NCBI GenBank assembly: GCA_963579135.1
Contig: CAUZFB010000024.1
Coordinates: forward strand, 1-30,288
Direction of reading: 5' to 3'
Length of the DNA stretch: 30,288 nt
From: CALGTL01 sp963579135
Lineage (GTDB): Bacteria > Chloroflexota > Dehalococcoidia > Lucifugimonadales > Australimonadaceae
Under the pieces are notes generated by a model. It saw only the letters and a list, made by a program, of their open reading frames with translations, did no database searches and was not told the DNA's origin. Positions 7,433 through 15,531 of this stretch are shown in pieces (the first letter of the stretch is position 1; each line of letters starts with the position of its first letter). A program made the position numbers and the translations under genes.

Positions 7433-8458
7433 GTGACACAGCAAGACCAGCAAACCCTAGCGTCACAAGACGAGCGAGCCAATTTCCGATACCCCGACAC
7501 CGAGGATTATTCCAAGGGGCCCACGATCGGTGAATCCCTCCCTGATTTCACGCTACCCGACCAGCACGGCAACCCCATCCGCTACAGCGACATCAGAGGG
7601 GACAGCAGAGCACTCGTGATGTTCCATCGCTCGGCCCGTTGGTGACCGTACTGCCGCACGCAGCTCGTGGAGCTGCAAGATCACAAGGCGGAGTTCGACG
7701 ACGCTGGCATCAAGCTATTCGCCATCAGCTACGACTCGGTTGAAGCCCTTGGCGCTTTCGCTCAGCACTATCGCATCGAGTACCCGATCCTCTCCGACGT
7801 TGACTCGAAAGTGATTCGTGAGTTCGGTATCCTCAATACCCTCGTGCGCCCCGATGAAACCGAGTTCTACGGCATCCCCTTCCCGGGTTCGTATCTCGTG
7901 GGTCACGACGGCAAGGTCTCCGCGAAATTCTTCAACCAGCAGTATCAGGTGCGGGAAACGGCCACCGCCATGATGCACGCGGGCTTCGGTCTCCCCATCG
8001 ACCCCTCCCAGCTCAGCCATGGCGAAGTGAGCGGGGGTGACGGAGTGCATATTCGTGCCGCACTCATGGACAAAATCATCCGTCCACGCCAGCGGTCGCT
8101 GATCTACGTCACTCTAGAACTGGCTGAAGGCCTCCACATCCACGGTGAGTCCATCTCCGACGGCTTCCTCCCCACCAAGGTCCAAGTCACTGGCACCGAA
8201 GGCCTGTCCTTCGGCACTCCCCAATTCCCCGAGACCAAACCTTTCCGGATTGAGGAGATCGATGAGGAGTTCAACGCCTACGATGGCAACGTCGAGATCG
8301 TCGTGCCCGTCGTCAGCACCATCCGCGAAGCCGGTACCGCCGAAATCGAGATTAAGGTAAGCTTCCAAGCCTGCGCAGACGCCATGTGCTACATCCCGCG
8401 GATCGAAACCCTCAAACTTGAACTGTCTACCGCACCCAATGTGCCGAAACTAGAGTAA
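7433..8458 (+). CDS. Selenocysteine-containing peroxiredoxin fused to a DsbD-alpha-like domain
   Basis: Read through the in-frame TGA at 7643-7645 as Sec71, this frame gives one 341-residue protein. The N-terminal half (about 28-190) is an AhpC/TSA-type peroxiredoxin: GPTIGESLPDFTLPDQHGN, then VMFHRSARW-U-PYCRTQLVELQ. In its cysteine relatives the motif is W-C-P-x-C, so Sec replaces the peroxidatic Cys and Cys74 is the possible resolving residue. The C-terminal half (about 205-341) resembles the DsbD N-terminal (alpha) domain, with Cys314 and Cys319 in FQACADAMCYIP. No signal peptide is visible, so it should be cytoplasmic. GTG 7433 is preferred because GAGGAG precedes it by 5 nt. A perfect hairpin follows the UGA. 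A nonsense mutation or read error is the alternative, but it would have to hit exactly the catalytic codon. Confidence 0.88.
7643..7676 (+). promoter_or_regulatory. UGA Sec codon and bacterial SECIS-like hairpin (peroxiredoxin)
   Basis: UGA is at 7643-7645. A 7-bp perfect stem, GCAGCTC (7660-7666) with GAGCTGC (7670-7676), encloses the loop GTG (7667-7669). The loop begins 21 nt after the UGA and starts with G. Known bacterial SECIS elements sit directly downstream of UGA, with the apical loop about 16-37 nt away and a guanine among its first bases. The fit is good; folding energy was not computed. Confidence 0.75.
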
Positions 8459-8506
8459 CTCGCGGCCGCAGCATGTCCCCGTACCTCACGGTCAACAGGA
8501 ACAACA

Positions 8507-8986
8507 ATGGCAAAAGTAACAAGCCTCGGCCACATTGGCCTCTTCGTCAGTGACTACGACATGATGCGTGATTTCTACACGCGAGTCCTCGGCTTCACCG
8601 TAACCGACGAAGCACGAGATCGTGGCATGTGCTTCCTATCCGCGCACCCCGAAGATGAGCACCACGAACTGCTCCTCGCCGCCGGACGCCAAGCTCTCGA
8701 CGGATCTCCACAGATCCAACAGATGTCGTTCCACGTGGACGGCATCCAGGCCCTCCGCGAGTTCAGAGTCGCCTTCATCGAAGAAGGCGTCAACATCACA
8801 TCTGAAGTCACCCACGGCAACGCCGCGAGCATCTACTTCGACGACCCGGAGGGCAACCGGCTCGAGGTCTACTACGCCATACCCGTCGATTGGCCGCAGC
8901 CCTTCCGCAAGCCCATCGATCTCTCTCAGGACAATGACAGCGTGCTCAAGCAGATCAACGATCTCACCTTCGGCGCAAAAGCCTAG
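8507..8986 (+). CDS. VOC-superfamily protein, extradiol (catechol 2,3-dioxygenase-like) ring-cleavage type
   Basis: This 159-residue single-module glyoxalase/bleomycin-resistance/extradiol dioxygenase fold starts LGHIGLFVSDYDMMRDFYTRVLGF, the usual first beta-alpha-beta unit. A likely 2-His-1-Glu metal site is present: His9 (LGHIGLF), His76 (SFHVDG) and Glu120 in NRLEVYY, which follows the family motif DDPEGN. After the fold a tail of about 30 residues (WPQPFRKPIDL...) is typical of catechol 2,3-dioxygenase-like members of this size. ATG 8507 has AGGAAC upstream, and the gene follows the selenoprotein by 48 nt as the last gene of this plus-strand run. Ring cleavage is plausible given the dienelactone hydrolase and bicupin upstream, but the substrate is not readable. 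Confidence 0.82.
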   Translation: MAKVTSLGHIGLFVSDYDMMRDFYTRVLGFTVTDEARDRGMCFLSAHPEDEHHELLLAAGRQALDGSPQIQQMSFHVDGIQALREFRVAFIEEGVNITSEVTHGNAASIYFDDPEGNRLEVYYAIPVDWPQPFRKPIDLSQDNDSVLKQINDLTFGAKA

Positions 8987-9149
8987 CACCGACTCCGGCA
9001 CCGTCGTCTCCCATACCTCGTCCGGCAGCTCTTCGGCGGTCAACGCCGCTCCTCCGGACCGTACCAGCGCCGACATCTCAACGAACTGACGTCATAGGGT
9101 CGCGGGTTGACGCGCGCGTGCGAATCCCATCTGATTCCTGGTCATGGTG

Positions 9150-10619
9150 TTAAGCCAGGTTTACCGTCACGCTCTTACGCTGAGTGAAGCTCTCCAGCAT
9201 GCCTTCAAGCGAGAACTCACGGCCCATTCCACTCATCTTGAACCCCCCGTAGGAGTGGCCGGGGATCTGGCCCAGCCCGCGGTTCACCTGCACCCAGCCC
9301 GAATCGATCCGGTGGGCAGCGCTAAGCGCTTGCTTGATGTTCTGGCACCAGATGTAGGCGGCTAGGCCGTAGTGGCTATCGTTCGCCATGCGGATAGCCT
9401 CTTCCTCGTCCGACCAAGGGACCACGACCAGCACCGGCCCGAATATCTCTTCACGGGCGACTCGCCAATCGTTATTGGCTCGCGTTATGACCGTCGGGGT
9501 CACGTAATAGCCCTCAGTCAGAGGGCCGTCCTGCGGAGGCATGCCCCCCAGCACGACCTTCGCCCCCGACTCGCCGATGCCATCTTCGATGTAGTGGCAA
9601 ACGCGATCGAATTGCTTCTGGTTGATAATCGAACCCATGTCGGTCGACTCGTCCAGCGGATCCCCGACCTTCAACGTCTGAAGCTTAGCAACGAGCTTCT
9701 CCAGGAAGGAGTCGTGGATGCTCTCATGGAGGAAGAGTCGCGAACCCGCCGTACACGATTGACCTTGTCGCGTGAACCGCATACCCGCGACAACACCCTG
9801 AACGACCGTATCGTTGTCAGAGTCAGGGTAGACCACCACGGGGCTCTTGCCGCCCAGCTCAAGTGACACCGGGACGATGCGGTCTGCGGCCGCGTGCATA
9901 ATCAACTTGCCGATCTCAGTCGAACCCGTGAACGAGAGCTTGCGGACCAGCGGATGCACGGCGAGTGCCGCTCCTGCCTCTTCTCCGTATCCGGTGAGCA
10001 CGTTCAACACTCCGGGAGGAAGGAAATCGTTGCAGATCGTCCCCATCCGCAACACGGCGAGCGGTGCATCCTCAGCCGCCTTCAGCACCAGCGTATTCCC
10101 GGCCGTGATCGACATAGCGATCTTGAGCGCTCCCAGCAGCACAGGCGAGTTCCACGGAATGATTCCACCTACAACGCCGATCGGCTCGCGCCTGTTGTAC
10201 ACCAGCAGATCCTCACCCAGCGGGACAGTCTCTCCCTTAAGCTCGCCCGCGACGCCCCCGAAGTATCGGAACACGTCAGCTGCACCCTTCGCCTCAGGAC
10301 GCGATTGGGGCGCCAGCGCATTGCCAGTCTCAGTCGCAATCAGAACAGCGACCTCCTCGGCAGCAGCCTCCATCGCATCGGCGATGCGAAGCATGGCGCG
10401 ACCTCGCTCACGAGGCGAAACTCGACGCCACGACTGAAAGGCGTGGTAGGCCATTTGCACTGCCGCATCGACATCCTCTTCGAGGGCGCGCGGCACCTCC
10501 GCGATCGGTCGATTACGGTGGGCAGGATTCCCGACGCTGATCGTACCCCCAGCTTTCGCTAGGGTCCGCTCACCACCGACCAGCATAGGAACTAACTGCA
10601 CTCGTTCTTGAATCGTCAT
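9150..10619 (-). CDS. NAD(P)-dependent aldehyde dehydrogenase
   Basis: This 489-residue protein is of standard aldehyde dehydrogenase length. Catalytic residues are clear: Asn157 in IIPWNSP, Glu254 in SLELGGKSP and nucleophile Cys289 in RQGQSCTAGSR. The FTGSTEIGK motif of the cofactor site is at about 230-238. The C-terminal SGWVQVNRG and YGGFKMSGMGREFS match betaine/semialdehyde-type members. ATG 10619 is chosen over the longer frame because GGAG sits 10-13 nt before it and the protein then starts as the family does. It lies 22 nt downstream of the hydroxyisobutyrate-dehydrogenase-like gene, so the two are co-transcribed. Likely role: oxidation of an aldehyde formed by the partner dehydrogenase or by the catabolic genes converging from the left. 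Confidence 0.92.
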   Translation of the reverse strand: MTIQERVQLVPMLVGGERTLAKAGGTISVGNPAHRNRPIAEVPRALEEDVDAAVQMAYHAFQSWRRVSPRERGRAMLRIADAMEAAAEEVAVLIATETGNALAPQSRPEAKGAADVFRYFGGVAGELKGETVPLGEDLLVYNRREPIGVVGGIIPWNSPVLLGALKIAMSITAGNTLVLKAAEDAPLAVLRMGTICNDFLPPGVLNVLTGYGEEAGAALAVHPLVRKLSFTGSTEIGKLIMHAAADRIVPVSLELGGKSPVVVYPDSDNDTVVQGVVAGMRFTRQGQSCTAGSRLFLHESIHDSFLEKLVAKLQTLKVGDPLDESTDMGSIINQKQFDRVCHYIEDGIGESGAKVVLGGMPPQDGPLTEGYYVTPTVITRANNDWRVAREEIFGPVLVVVPWSDEEEAIRMANDSHYGLAAYIWCQNIKQALSAAHRIDSGWVQVNRGLGQIPGHSYGGFKMSGMGREFSLEGMLESFTQRKSVTVNLA

Positions 10620-10641
10620 CGGTCCAACTCCGGTTAGCGGG

Positions 10642-11538
10642 TTATCCTGTCGCACCGTCGAGTAGCTTCGCCACCGCTGAGAAATCGAGGCGGCCGAAGC
10701 CGCGCCGGCTGGTGGCAGCGTACTGTTCATGAGCGATCGCGGTCAGCGCCAGCGGCACCTTCTCCTGGCTGGCCGCGGCGAGAGCCAATCCCAGATCCTT
10801 GTACATCAGGTCAGCCATGAAGCCCGGAGCGAAACCATCATTCACCGGGCTATCGGAAACGACGCCCGGTGCAGGACAGCGAGTCTGCAGCGTCCAGCAA
10901 TTACCGGATGCCTTCGACATAACGTCGAAGAGCACCTTGGGGTCTGCCCCCTTGGCAACGCCAAGCGCGAACGCCTCGGTCACCGCGATCATCGAAATTC
11001 CAGCAACGAGGTTGTTCGCGAGCTTGACCGTCTCGCCCATCCCAATGGCCCCGCAATGGATGACGTTCGTCCCCATGTGGCCCAGAAGGTCGCGGTGCTG
11101 TTCAAGCACAGCGGCAGCGCCGCCCACCATGATTGTGAGTTCGCCTGTCGTTGCCCAAGCAGACGAACCACTAACCGGCGCATCAAGCATGGCCCCACCC
11201 GCAGCAGCGACCGCATCTGCGATCTGCCGGGTCGTATCGGGGTCAATCGTACTCATGTCGATTACCGTCGATCCCTTGCTCAGCCCGGCGATATATCCGT
11301 CTGGCCCGGAGGCCGCAGCCAGCGAGTGCTGCGAGGCCGGAAGCATCGACACTATAACCTCCGACGCTTCGGCAACCTCACGTGCCGAGTTCGCAGCCAA
11401 CGCACCCTGGTTGACCAGCGCTTCGACGGCCGCTCCATCAACGTCGTACACCGTTAGCCGGTAGCCAGCCTTCACGAGATTTGCGGCCATGGGTCGCCCC
11501 ATCGTGCCGAGCCCAATGAAACCTACGTTCGGGGACAT
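10642..11538 (-). CDS. 3-hydroxyisobutyrate dehydrogenase family (beta-hydroxyacid dehydrogenase)
   Basis: This 298-residue member of the 6-phosphogluconate/3-hydroxyisobutyrate dehydrogenase family has the Rossmann motif VGFIGLGTMGRPMAANL (about 5-21). The substrate motif DAPVSGSSAWATTGELTIMVGG and the catalytic lysine in GETVKLANNL are also present. ATG 11538 is preceded by GAGGAGAG at 6 nt; the longer upstream frame lacks support. These enzymes oxidise beta-hydroxyacids (hydroxyisobutyrate, tartronate semialdehyde, related acids) with NAD(P)+. Pairing with an aldehyde dehydrogenase recalls valine degradation, where the semialdehyde product is oxidised next. A tartronate-semialdehyde reductase role in glycolate/tartrate metabolism is an alternative, given the tartrate-type dehydrogenase at 450. 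Confidence 0.9.
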   Translation of the reverse strand: MSPNVGFIGLGTMGRPMAANLVKAGYRLTVYDVDGAAVEALVNQGALAANSAREVAEASEVIVSMLPASQHSLAAASGPDGYIAGLSKGSTVIDMSTIDPDTTRQIADAVAAAGGAMLDAPVSGSSAWATTGELTIMVGGAAAVLEQHRDLLGHMGTNVIHCGAIGMGETVKLANNLVAGISMIAVTEAFALGVAKGADPKVLFDVMSKASGNCWTLQTRCPAPGVVSDSPVNDGFAPGFMADLMYKDLGLALAAASQEKVPLALTAIAHEQYAATSRRGFGRLDFSAVAKLLDGATG

Positions 11539-11628
11539 CCGTCTCTCCTCTAGGGGAACACACCCCCGCGCGTACGAAACACGCATTAACCTGGGAGGAC
11601 TATACCCGCTCCATCAGCGCCTCGTCCC

Positions 11629-11634
11629 TATAAT
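11629..11634 (+). promoter_or_regulatory. -10 box of the heliorhodopsin cassette promoter
   Basis: A perfect TATAAT lies 57 bases before ATG 11691, in the divergent gap after the minus-strand dehydrogenase. No clear TTGACA-like -35 is found at 16-18 nt, so an activator or alternative sigma factor could be involved (inference). Confidence 0.5.
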
Positions 11635-11690
11635 CAAATGGTGGGTTACCTACAACTACAATCCGGTTATCGACAACGAGGACGATTCTG

Positions 11691-12434
11691 ATGGGATCGA
11701 CATCACTGCGTTTCTACAACATGAGCGCTGGCCTGCTCCACTTGATGCAAGCGGCGCTGCTCCTTGCGCTCTCAAACGACTTTGCTCTCCCTGTCACAGC
11801 TTCGTTTCTTGAAGGTCCTCCTGGGTCTGCGCTTCCTGGAATAACAACTCTCTTCACGATCAACATTGGCATTGCCGTAGCCCTTTTCGTCTTCCTCTCG
11901 GCAGCAGCTCACTTCATTGTATCCGCACCAGGTGTCCACACCTGGTACATTCGCAACCTCGGCTTGAACCGCAACTACGCTCGGTGGATCGAATACAGCA
12001 TCAGTTCATCACTCATGATAGTTGTCATCGCGATGCTCCCTGGAATCTCGGACATCGCCGCGTTACTCGGCATCTTCTTCGTCAACGCCGGCATGGTTTT
12101 ATTTGGGCTTCTCATGGAGCATTACGAGCAACCAGGAACCCCCAACTGGCTCTCCTACAGCTTTGGAATTCTGCTCGGTATCGTGCCCTGGGTCGCCATT
12201 GCCATATACCTTTGGAGCCCCACGACAGATGCGTCTCCCCCGGCGTTCGTCTATGGCATCTTTTTCTCGATCTTCATTTTTTTCAACTGTTTCGCCCTAA
12301 ATATGATTCTGCAGTATCAACGCATCGGTCCGTGGAGAAACTATCTCGTCGGTGAATCCACCTACATACTGCTCAGCCTCACAGCGAAGAGTGCGCTCGC
12401 CTGGCAAGTATTCGCCGGCACTCTAGCGGGCTAG
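11691..12434 (+). CDS. Heliorhodopsin
   Basis: This 247-residue protein has seven hydrophobic segments. It matches heliorhodopsins, retinal proteins with an inverted membrane topology (N-terminus inside) that do not pump ions. Hallmarks: His17 near the start (SAGLLHLMQA), His74 at the end of helix 2 (AAAHF), and the helix 3 motif RWIEYSISSSLMI with Glu101 as the likely Schiff-base counterion. The helix 4 signature is FFVNAGMVLFGLLMEHYE, and FFNCFALNMILQYQRIGPWRNYLVGE precedes the last helix. Lys233 in LSLTAKSALAWQVF is the retinal lysine. GAGGA lies 8 nt before ATG 11691 and a TATAAT further upstream. The gene leads a three-gene run with a YbgA-like protein and an SDR-DUF2867 protein, suggesting a light-sensing or photo-stress role. 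No retinal synthesis gene is in the window. Confidence 0.93.
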   Translation: MGSTSLRFYNMSAGLLHLMQAALLLALSNDFALPVTASFLEGPPGSALPGITTLFTINIGIAVALFVFLSAAAHFIVSAPGVHTWYIRNLGLNRNYARWIEYSISSSLMIVVIAMLPGISDIAALLGIFFVNAGMVLFGLLMEHYEQPGTPNWLSYSFGILLGIVPWVAIAIYLWSPTTDASPPAFVYGIFFSIFIFFNCFALNMILQYQRIGPWRNYLVGESTYILLSLTAKSALAWQVFAGTLAG

Positions 12435-12464
12435 CTTAGAAAAGCCTTCCTACGGGAGTTCAAC

Positions 12465-13430
12465 ATGAACGATATCCAACGACCGGTCCGCCTAGGCATC
12501 AGCTCCTGCCTTGCCGGTGAAGAGGTTCGCTACAACGGAGGCCACCTCAGCGACTCCTTCCTGATGGGCACCTTGGCCGATTACGTGGAATGGGTAACGG
12601 TCTGCCCAGAGTTCGAAGTCGGTATGGGAGTGCCAAGGGAAGAGATACGGTTGGTTGGTTCTCCTGACAAACCGAGGCTTATCGGCTCACGTACCGAGAC
12701 TGACCACACGAATTCCATGCGGAATTGGGCCACGAACCGAACATCGGGTCTCGCCGACCAAGATCTCGACGGTTTCGTTCTCACCGCGAACTCCCCCAGT
12801 TGTGGACTCTTTCGCGTCCGGGTCTACCAACACAAAGGGGCCCCTGCCGTGAAAAAAGGTGTGGGGATTTTCGCGCGCGCCCTCACCGAGCGAATCCCGG
12901 ACCTACCCGTAGAGGAGAACGGCCGACTCCATGACCCGCGATTGAGAGAAAACTTCGTTGAGCGAATCTTCGTTCGTCGACGCTGGCACCAGATGCTCGA
13001 AAATGACCCTACCCCCGGGGGCCTTGTTCGATTCCACACGGCCCACAAACTGACGTTCATGGCTCACAGCAACGCGCACTATCGCTCAGTCGGGCGCCTT
13101 GTCGCGAGCGCCGGAACCGTTCCTTGGGGGGAGCTCATGTCAACCTACCAAGCACAGATGGCCGAGGCTTTGCTCCTGATTGCAACACCCAAGAAAAACA
13201 CCAACGTCCTTCACCACCTGATGGGATTCCTGAAAGACGAGATCTCGAACGATGACAAACAGGAGATGCTCGGCCTAATTGACCAATACCACTCAGAGCA
13301 ACTCCCTCTCATCGTTCCCCTGACCCTGCTCAAGCACCACCTTCGGAAACCAACTGTTCCCGATTGGGTGCACCTCCAGGCCTACCTAAACCCATACCCA
13401 TCCGAGCTAATGCTCAGAAATCACGTGTAG
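12465..13430 (+). CDS. DUF523-DUF1722 (YbgA-like) protein
   Basis: This 321-residue two-domain protein has an N-terminal DUF523 (about 8-150) with conserved cysteines in GISSCLAGEEVRYNGGH, TVCPEFEVGMGVPREEIRLV and NSPSCGLFRVRVY. These may bind a metal cluster. The C-terminal DUF1722 (about 175-315) contains FVERIFVRRRW, LVRFHTAHKLTFMAHS and the conserved LHHLMGFLK. In many bacteria this architecture (or the separate ybgA gene) sits next to DNA photolyase, but its biochemical function is not established. Here it follows heliorhodopsin by 30 nt, with GGGAG before ATG 12465, which puts it in a light-related operon without photolyase in view. The next gene starts 7 nt after its stop. Confidence 0.9.
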   Translation: MNDIQRPVRLGISSCLAGEEVRYNGGHLSDSFLMGTLADYVEWVTVCPEFEVGMGVPREEIRLVGSPDKPRLIGSRTETDHTNSMRNWATNRTSGLADQDLDGFVLTANSPSCGLFRVRVYQHKGAPAVKKGVGIFARALTERIPDLPVEENGRLHDPRLRENFVERIFVRRRWHQMLENDPTPGGLVRFHTAHKLTFMAHSNAHYRSVGRLVASAGTVPWGELMSTYQAQMAEALLLIATPKKNTNVLHHLMGFLKDEISNDDKQEMLGLIDQYHSEQLPLIVPLTLLKHHLRKPTVPDWVHLQAYLNPYPSELMLRNHV

Positions 13431-13437
13431 AACCAAA

Positions 13438-14883
13438 ATGAATGTCCTTGTCACCGGCGCGACTGGCTACATCGGCGGTCGCCTAGTCCCCTTGCTTATT
13501 GAAGCAGGCCACACCGTGCGCGTTGGAGCCAGAAATTCAAAACGGATCGCTACCATGGGGTGGAGCAATCAAGTAGAGGTCTTCGAAAGTGACCTGAACT
13601 CAAACGAATCTGTTGCACGATTGCTAGAGGGAATCGACGTCGCGTATTACCTGGTTCACAGCATGGGCAGCGGAGGGGATTTCCATCAACGCGACTTAGA
13701 CATGGCGGGTCTATTTGGACGAAAAGCACGGGAAGCCCGAATCGAACGAATTATCTACCTGAGTGCACTCGGTCACGAATCTACCGGTCTCACAGAGCAC
13801 TTGAAATCAAGACAGGAGGTCGGGCGACACCTTGCAGCGTTTGGGGGGGGCAAGGTCATCGAACTCAGAGCAGGTCCTGTCGTTGGTGCAGGCAGTCTTC
13901 CGTTCGAGATGATTCGCTATTTGACCGAGCGTGTTCCGATCATGGTCTGCCCGAGGTGGGTCTTCACTAAGGTCCAACCGATCGGACTATCCGATGTGCT
14001 CGCATATCTCGTTGAAAGCATCCACTTGAGCGTGCGTGGCCACCAGGTTGTAGAGATCGGGGGAAGCGAGGTCGTTAGTTACGGGCAAATGATGACCGAC
14101 TATGCCCGTGTCAGAGGGCTTCGCCGTGCCATGATCAGGGTGCCCGTCCTCACGCCCAGGCTATCTTCCTTATGGGTGCACCTAATAACACCGCTTCGTG
14201 GCAGCTTTGCCCGCCCGATCGTCGAAGGTCTCCGCAACGAAGTTGTAGTTCACGACCCGCAAGCCGCCCTGGAGATGTTTCCAGGGATTGCGCCGCAGGA
14301 TTATGCAAGCGCCGTGCGATCAGCTCTGGCAGATCTGCAACCTGACGCGATTTCGGCGGATGTGCCCGCGACCGAAGCGATCTATCTATCCACCAGATCA
14401 ACCAGCAGTCTTGGCATGATCAGAGAAACTCGATCGCTGCACGTCACGGCTTCCACTTCAGACGTTTTTGAAGCATTCGGCTCGCTTGGTGGACAACGAG
14501 GCTGGTATATGGACTGGGCCTGGAAGCTGCGCGGCGCGTTGGATCGACTGATTGGCGGGCCTGGTTTGCGCAGGTCACATTCCTCTAACTCGCTGGAAAA
14601 AGGAGCCAAACTGGATTTCTGGACAATCACGCACGTGACCCCGGGGCACCGATTGCTGCTTCGCGCCGACATGAAGGTACCAGGGGATGCATGGTTGGAG
14701 TTCAACGCAACGCCCGCCGACGGTACCGGTACATTGCTGACCCAAACATCTTATTTCGCTCCTAAAGGTCTGATTGGAGTTATGTATTGGTACGCATTGC
14801 TGCCAATACATAGAATCATGTTCAATGGTCTGATTCACCGAGTCTCTCGAATCGCAAGCACGGGCAGTCCCAATTCGCTCTAG
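13438..14883 (+). CDS. SDR-family NAD(P)-binding protein with C-terminal DUF2867 domain
   Basis: In this 481-residue protein, residues 1-290 form an atypical short-chain dehydrogenase/NmrA-like Rossmann domain, with VLVTGATGYIGGRLVPLL at the N-terminus and the segment YYLVHSMG (about 70-77) typical of the YbjT-like group. Residues of about 325-475 resemble the DUF2867 (SRPBCC-type) domain: RETRSLHVTASTSDVF, then GWYMDWAWKLRGALDRLIGGPGLRR and SYFAPKGLIGVMYWYALLPIH. Proteins of this two-part type are often encoded near photolyases and carotenoid or stress genes; the substrate is unknown. ATG 13438 follows the YbgA-like stop by 7 nt with no separate ribosome site, so translational coupling is likely. 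It is the last gene of the cassette. Confidence 0.85.
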   Translation: MNVLVTGATGYIGGRLVPLLIEAGHTVRVGARNSKRIATMGWSNQVEVFESDLNSNESVARLLEGIDVAYYLVHSMGSGGDFHQRDLDMAGLFGRKAREARIERIIYLSALGHESTGLTEHLKSRQEVGRHLAAFGGGKVIELRAGPVVGAGSLPFEMIRYLTERVPIMVCPRWVFTKVQPIGLSDVLAYLVESIHLSVRGHQVVEIGGSEVVSYGQMMTDYARVRGLRRAMIRVPVLTPRLSSLWVHLITPLRGSFARPIVEGLRNEVVVHDPQAALEMFPGIAPQDYASAVRSALADLQPDAISADVPATEAIYLSTRSTSSLGMIRETRSLHVTASTSDVFEAFGSLGGQRGWYMDWAWKLRGALDRLIGGPGLRRSHSSNSLEKGAKLDFWTITHVTPGHRLLLRADMKVPGDAWLEFNATPADGTGTLLTQTSYFAPKGLIGVMYWYALLPIHRIMFNGLIHRVSRIASTGSPNSL

Positions 14884-15102
14884 CGGAATCAGCAACACAA
14901 TCGCAAAAGCAGCGATGAAGCCTTCCCCACGCCGCCGTCTATAACTGATCTCCAATCCAAGCTGAGTACTTCCGAAGCACTCAGCCATACCTCCTCACCA
15001 TGGCTGAGTCCATGTCGTGAAAAGCGAGTACCCGTCGACACCACTGGTTAGCCTACCAAGATGCAGTGAAGACGATGGCGGGCCCCAGCCCAAAGAAAAA
15101 CT
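14884..15102. other. Convergent gap between the light cassette and rnpB
   Basis: No gene is seen. A hairpin-forming repeat, GCTGAGT (14961-14967) with ACTCAGC (14979-14985), could end cassette transcription, but no T-run follows. On the minus strand the rnpB P1 helix is followed directly by TTTTT (about 15096-15100), which may terminate rnpB. Confidence 0.4.
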
Positions 15103-15491
<389 letters not shown>

Positions 15492-15498
15492 CTCTTCC

Positions 15499-15504
15499 AG
15501 TATA
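15499..15504 (-). promoter_or_regulatory. -10 box of rnpB
   Basis: Read on the minus strand, TATACT ends 7 nt before the P1 5' end at 15491, the expected distance to a transcription start. No convincing -35 was found. Confidence 0.5.
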
Positions 15505-15531
15505 CGAGAGATCGGCTGGGCTAGCGGCCAA

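Noticed and set aside
7409..7645. Short peroxiredoxin N-terminal ORF as a separate gene or pseudogene
   Set aside because: The stop is exactly at the catalytic residue and the same frame continues to 8458 with a SECIS-like hairpin, so a single Sec protein is the better reading. The GTG at 7409 overlaps the previous stop; GTG 7433 has the ribosome site.
9085..9145. tRNA-like 3' half (GGGTCGCGGGTT ... GAATCCC)
   Set aside because: The T-arm words are separated by an extra ~13 bases and there is no matching 5' half, anticodon arm or CCA end, so no tRNA can be drawn.
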